A stretch of 64,000 nucleotides of DNA from NCBI RefSeq assembly GCF_024125425.1, contig NZ_JAMXWN010000006.1, positions 62,001 through 126,000 on the forward strand, in the 5' to 3' direction. The position numbers and the translations under genes were made by a program. The DNA is from Sporolactobacillus kofuensis. GTDB lineage: Bacteria; Bacillota; Bacilli; Bacillales; Sporolactobacillaceae. Every line of letters begins with the position of its first letter. Positions within the stretch are counted from its first letter, which is position 1. Shown here in pieces: positions 62,360 through 64,000 of this stretch. The notes beneath the pieces are model-generated. The model did no database searches. It was given only the letters and a program-made list of their open reading frames with translations, and was not told the origin of the DNA.

Positions 62360-63175
62360 TTAAGGATTACTGCTTAAAAATTGGAGCAGCGCCTTATTGA
62401 ATGCTTCGGATTGATCGACGGGTGAGCCATGTCCACTATTATATAGAGGAAAAAGTACGGAACCGGGAATTTGACGCTGCGTCAGTTGACCGCTCGCAAA
62501 CGGGACGACCTGATCATGAACCCCATGTAGGACAAGCGTTGGCACAGTGATCTTGCTTAGATCCTTGGTGAGATCTTCTCGCACCAGTTCCTGCAAGATT
62601 TTGATCGTGGCATAAGAGGATGCTTCAAGAGAGAGTGAGATGAACCAGTCGAGCATCGCGGGACCAAGATTACGGTTGAAAAACATCAGGGACAAGTCTT
62701 GAAGAAACTTAGGCCGATTCACATAAATCTGGTTGATCATTGCATTTGCCTGTTCAAGCGGCACGCCGGATGGGACGTTCGGTTGTTCGGCAAATGCCGG
62801 GGCTGCCGCATCAGCTAAGATGAGTTTTGAGATAAACTGTCCGTTGTAGCGTGCCATATAGCGAATCGCGGTGGCACCACCAACAGAGAAACCGAGCAGT
62901 GTCACGTTTTCAAGATGAAGCGCCTGTAGAACTGCAAAGAGATCATCAGCCAGCCGGTCATAAGCATAGCTTCCCCAAGGCTTGTCGGACTTTCCAAAGC
63001 CGCGCAGGTCAATGCCGATACAGCGAAACCCGTGCGCCGGCAATACATTGAATTGATACTCGAACATTTTATGATTTAATGGCCAACCATGTACGAATAC
63101 AATCGGTCTGGCATTCTGACCTGGATTAATATCCTGTACGAAAATCCGGACACCTTTTTCTACTTCAACATACAC
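62360..63175 (-). CDS. Alpha/beta hydrolase (arylesterase/haloperoxidase-like)
   Basis: 271 residues. Oxyanion VFVHGWPLNHKMFEYQ, nucleophile elbow GFSVGG, Asp in GVHDQVVPF and His in NSGHGSPV complete the triad. The GWPL and GFSVGG pattern is that of cofactor-free haloperoxidases/arylesterases. GTG 63175 follows AGGGGGA at seven bases; the upstream TTG is too close. Stands alone. Confidence 0.87.
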   Translation of the reverse strand: MYVEVEKGVRIFVQDINPGQNARPIVFVHGWPLNHKMFEYQFNVLPAHGFRCIGIDLRGFGKSDKPWGSYAYDRLADDLFAVLQALHLENVTLLGFSVGGATAIRYMARYNGQFISKLILADAAAPAFAEQPNVPSGVPLEQANAMINQIYVNRPKFLQDLSLMFFNRNLGPAMLDWFISLSLEASSYATIKILQELVREDLTKDLSKITVPTLVLHGVHDQVVPFASGQLTQRQIPGSVLFPLYNSGHGSPVDQSEAFNKALLQFLSSNP

Positions 63176-63313
63176 GTGCAAGTCCCCCTGTTCCTAAATC
63201 CATCACTTTTTCGATATATGAGTGCAGGAAGGTGATTATGCAAGTTTAAAGGATTTAATATTGGCCAGGGCCCCGTGAAAAAATGACAATAAGCACTGGG
63301 GCATTGGCACCGT

Positions 63314-63325
63314 CTCTGATACAAT
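63314..63325 (+). promoter_or_regulatory. Candidate extended -10 promoter
   Basis: CTCTGATACAAT: TGN before TACAAT. The -35 region is poor, as often with an extended -10. It lies about 30 bp before the leader peptide. Confidence 0.45.
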
Positions 63326-63355
63326 GAAGTCAATAAATTCTAGGAGGAATCACAA

Positions 63356-63409
63356 ATGGCAAACGTACAACTCTTCTTCTCAAATCAGGCAGGAGAATAC
63401 ATGAATTAA
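63356..63409 (+). CDS. Leader peptide of the terminal MFS gene
   Basis: MANVQLFFSNQAGEYMN, 17 codons. TAGGAGG (63341-63347) lies eight bases before ATG 63356. The 3' third of the frame forms the left arm of a terminator-like hairpin, so translation would prevent its folding. This is the layout of drug-inducible attenuator leaders. Too short to be found by family search; the call rests on the ribosome site and the hairpin overlap. Confidence 0.7.
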   Translation: MANVQLFFSNQAGEYMN

Positions 63410-63440
63410 AAGGTGATGCGTGTAGGTTCTCCTGCTTTTC
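63389..63440 (+). terminator. Attenuator hairpin overlapping the leader peptide
   Basis: GCAGGAGAA (63389-63397, within the leader codons) pairs with TTCTCCTGC (63427-63435), followed by TTTTC. Lies 50 bp before the MFS start. Confidence 0.7.
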
Positions 63441-63485
63441 TTAATGAGCACCATTAATTTTGATAAGAAAGTGGGAATAGAGCAC

Positions 63486-64000
63486 TTGAAAGCGACAACT
63501 GCTACCTATAATATTCGCTTATTATTTTGGATCGAATGTTTTGCAACAATGAATTTTATGCAACCTGTGCTGACGCTGTTTTACATGCAACGCGGCTTGA
63601 ATGCTCAAGATATATTTATCATCTTATTTTGCTGGAGTGCAGCAGTACTGGTGGGCGAAATTCCGACCGGCGTCTATGCTGACCGCTTCGGTGCAAAATG
63701 CGCGTTCGTTACGGGCTCACTATTCCGTATAGGTAGCATCATTCTATTAATGTTTGCTACAGAGCCATGGATGTTTTTCCTTTACAGCTTTATCAATGGG
63801 TTTTCAGTCACCTTTTATTCAGGAGCCGATGAGGCATTTATCTATGAATCTCTGAAAGAAAGCCGTCAAGAAAATAAAATGGATCAAGCAATGGGGAAAA
63901 TTCAGTCCGGCGGTTTTATCGCAATGATCCTTTCGGTCTTGTTCGGAGCCTATGCCGCAAAAGATTTAACCAATGCGCAATTTCATTTGCTGATCCTATT
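63486..64000 (+). CDS. MFS transporter, 3' end outside window
   Basis: 172 codons to the right edge, from TTG 63486. At least five membrane segments; motif A appears as GEIPTGVYADRFGAKCAFVTGS, and FNGFSVTFYSGADEAFIYESL-like GFSVTFYSGADEAFIYESL matches the macrolide/tetracycline-type MFS group with the ADEAxxYD motif. Start uncertain (GTG 63471 is in frame, neither has a strong ribosome site). Expression seems governed by the leader attenuator. Confidence 0.82.
   Translation, partial: MKATTATYNIRLLFWIECFATMNFMQPVLTLFYMQRGLNAQDIFIILFCWSAAVLVGEIPTGVYADRFGAKCAFVTGSLFRIGSIILLMFATEPWMFFLYSFINGFSVTFYSGADEAFIYESLKESRQENKMDQAMGKIQSGGFIAMILSVLFGAYAAKDLTNAQFHLLIL

Overview
The window reads as a low-GC Bacillota chromosome, most likely a spore-forming lactic acid bacterium of the Bacillales (Sporolactobacillus-like). 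This is inferred from a lactate permease, D-2-hydroxyacid dehydrogenases, a Bacillus-type levansucrase/levanase pair, a LevR-controlled mannose-family PTS, BioY with a BirA operator and strong AGGAGG ribosome sites. No rRNA, tRNA or CRISPR was seen. One IS3-family transposase is cut by the left edge and an MFS transporter is cut by the right edge.

Layout. 0-9 kb: IS transposase, a nitroreductase/monooxygenase pair, an aromatic aminotransferase + D-hydroxyacid dehydrogenase operon (3.3-5.8 kb) behind an aromatic leader peptide and tandem terminators, BirA-regulated bioY, azlCD and a NERD-domain protein. 9.9-16 kb: levR and a sigma-54-dependent levDEFG-type PTS operon. 16.5-26 kb: a DMT exporter, two regulated DHA2 drug-efflux loci, a lactate permease and two crcB fluoride channel genes behind a fluoride riboswitch. 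26-35 kb: ferritin-like protein, PPP phosphatase, HxlR/alcohol dehydrogenase, a LysR/aminotransferase/PanE-like module and an old yellow enzyme. 35-47 kb: MFS, amino-acid permease, orphan trpB, hydrolase, nitroreductase, tyrosine phosphatase, lemA and a M48 protease. 47-50 kb: sacB-levB, which together with the PTS could make, cut and import levan-derived sugars. 50.8-56.7 kb: a five-gene cluster (NCS1 permease, GntR regulator, amidase, SDR, amidohydrolase) tied together by a shared 20-bp operator, apparently an undescribed N-compound catabolic pathway. 57-64 kb: M16C peptidase, DUF1801 protein, aldo/keto reductase, hydrolase, and an MFS gene behind a second leader-peptide attenuator.

Two things stand out. 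First, at least ten intergenic regions hold arrays of short words repeated every 21 bp. The words differ between arrays (GGACA, CCGAAY, GCGCAT, GTAACGAAC, TCCGGRAAAA, GCGAAA) but the spacing rule does not: three arrays share an exact 124-bp super-period made of five 21-bp units and one 19-bp unit. All lie downstream of genes, usually just past a terminator, and none lies in a divergent promoter region. Second, the araT leader (3226-3545) contains seven complementary segments that can pair as 1:2/3:4/5:6 or 2:3/4:5/6:7, which is what a ribosome-stalling attenuator controlling two terminators in series would need.

All calls rest on reading the sequence; no database search or folding program was run.
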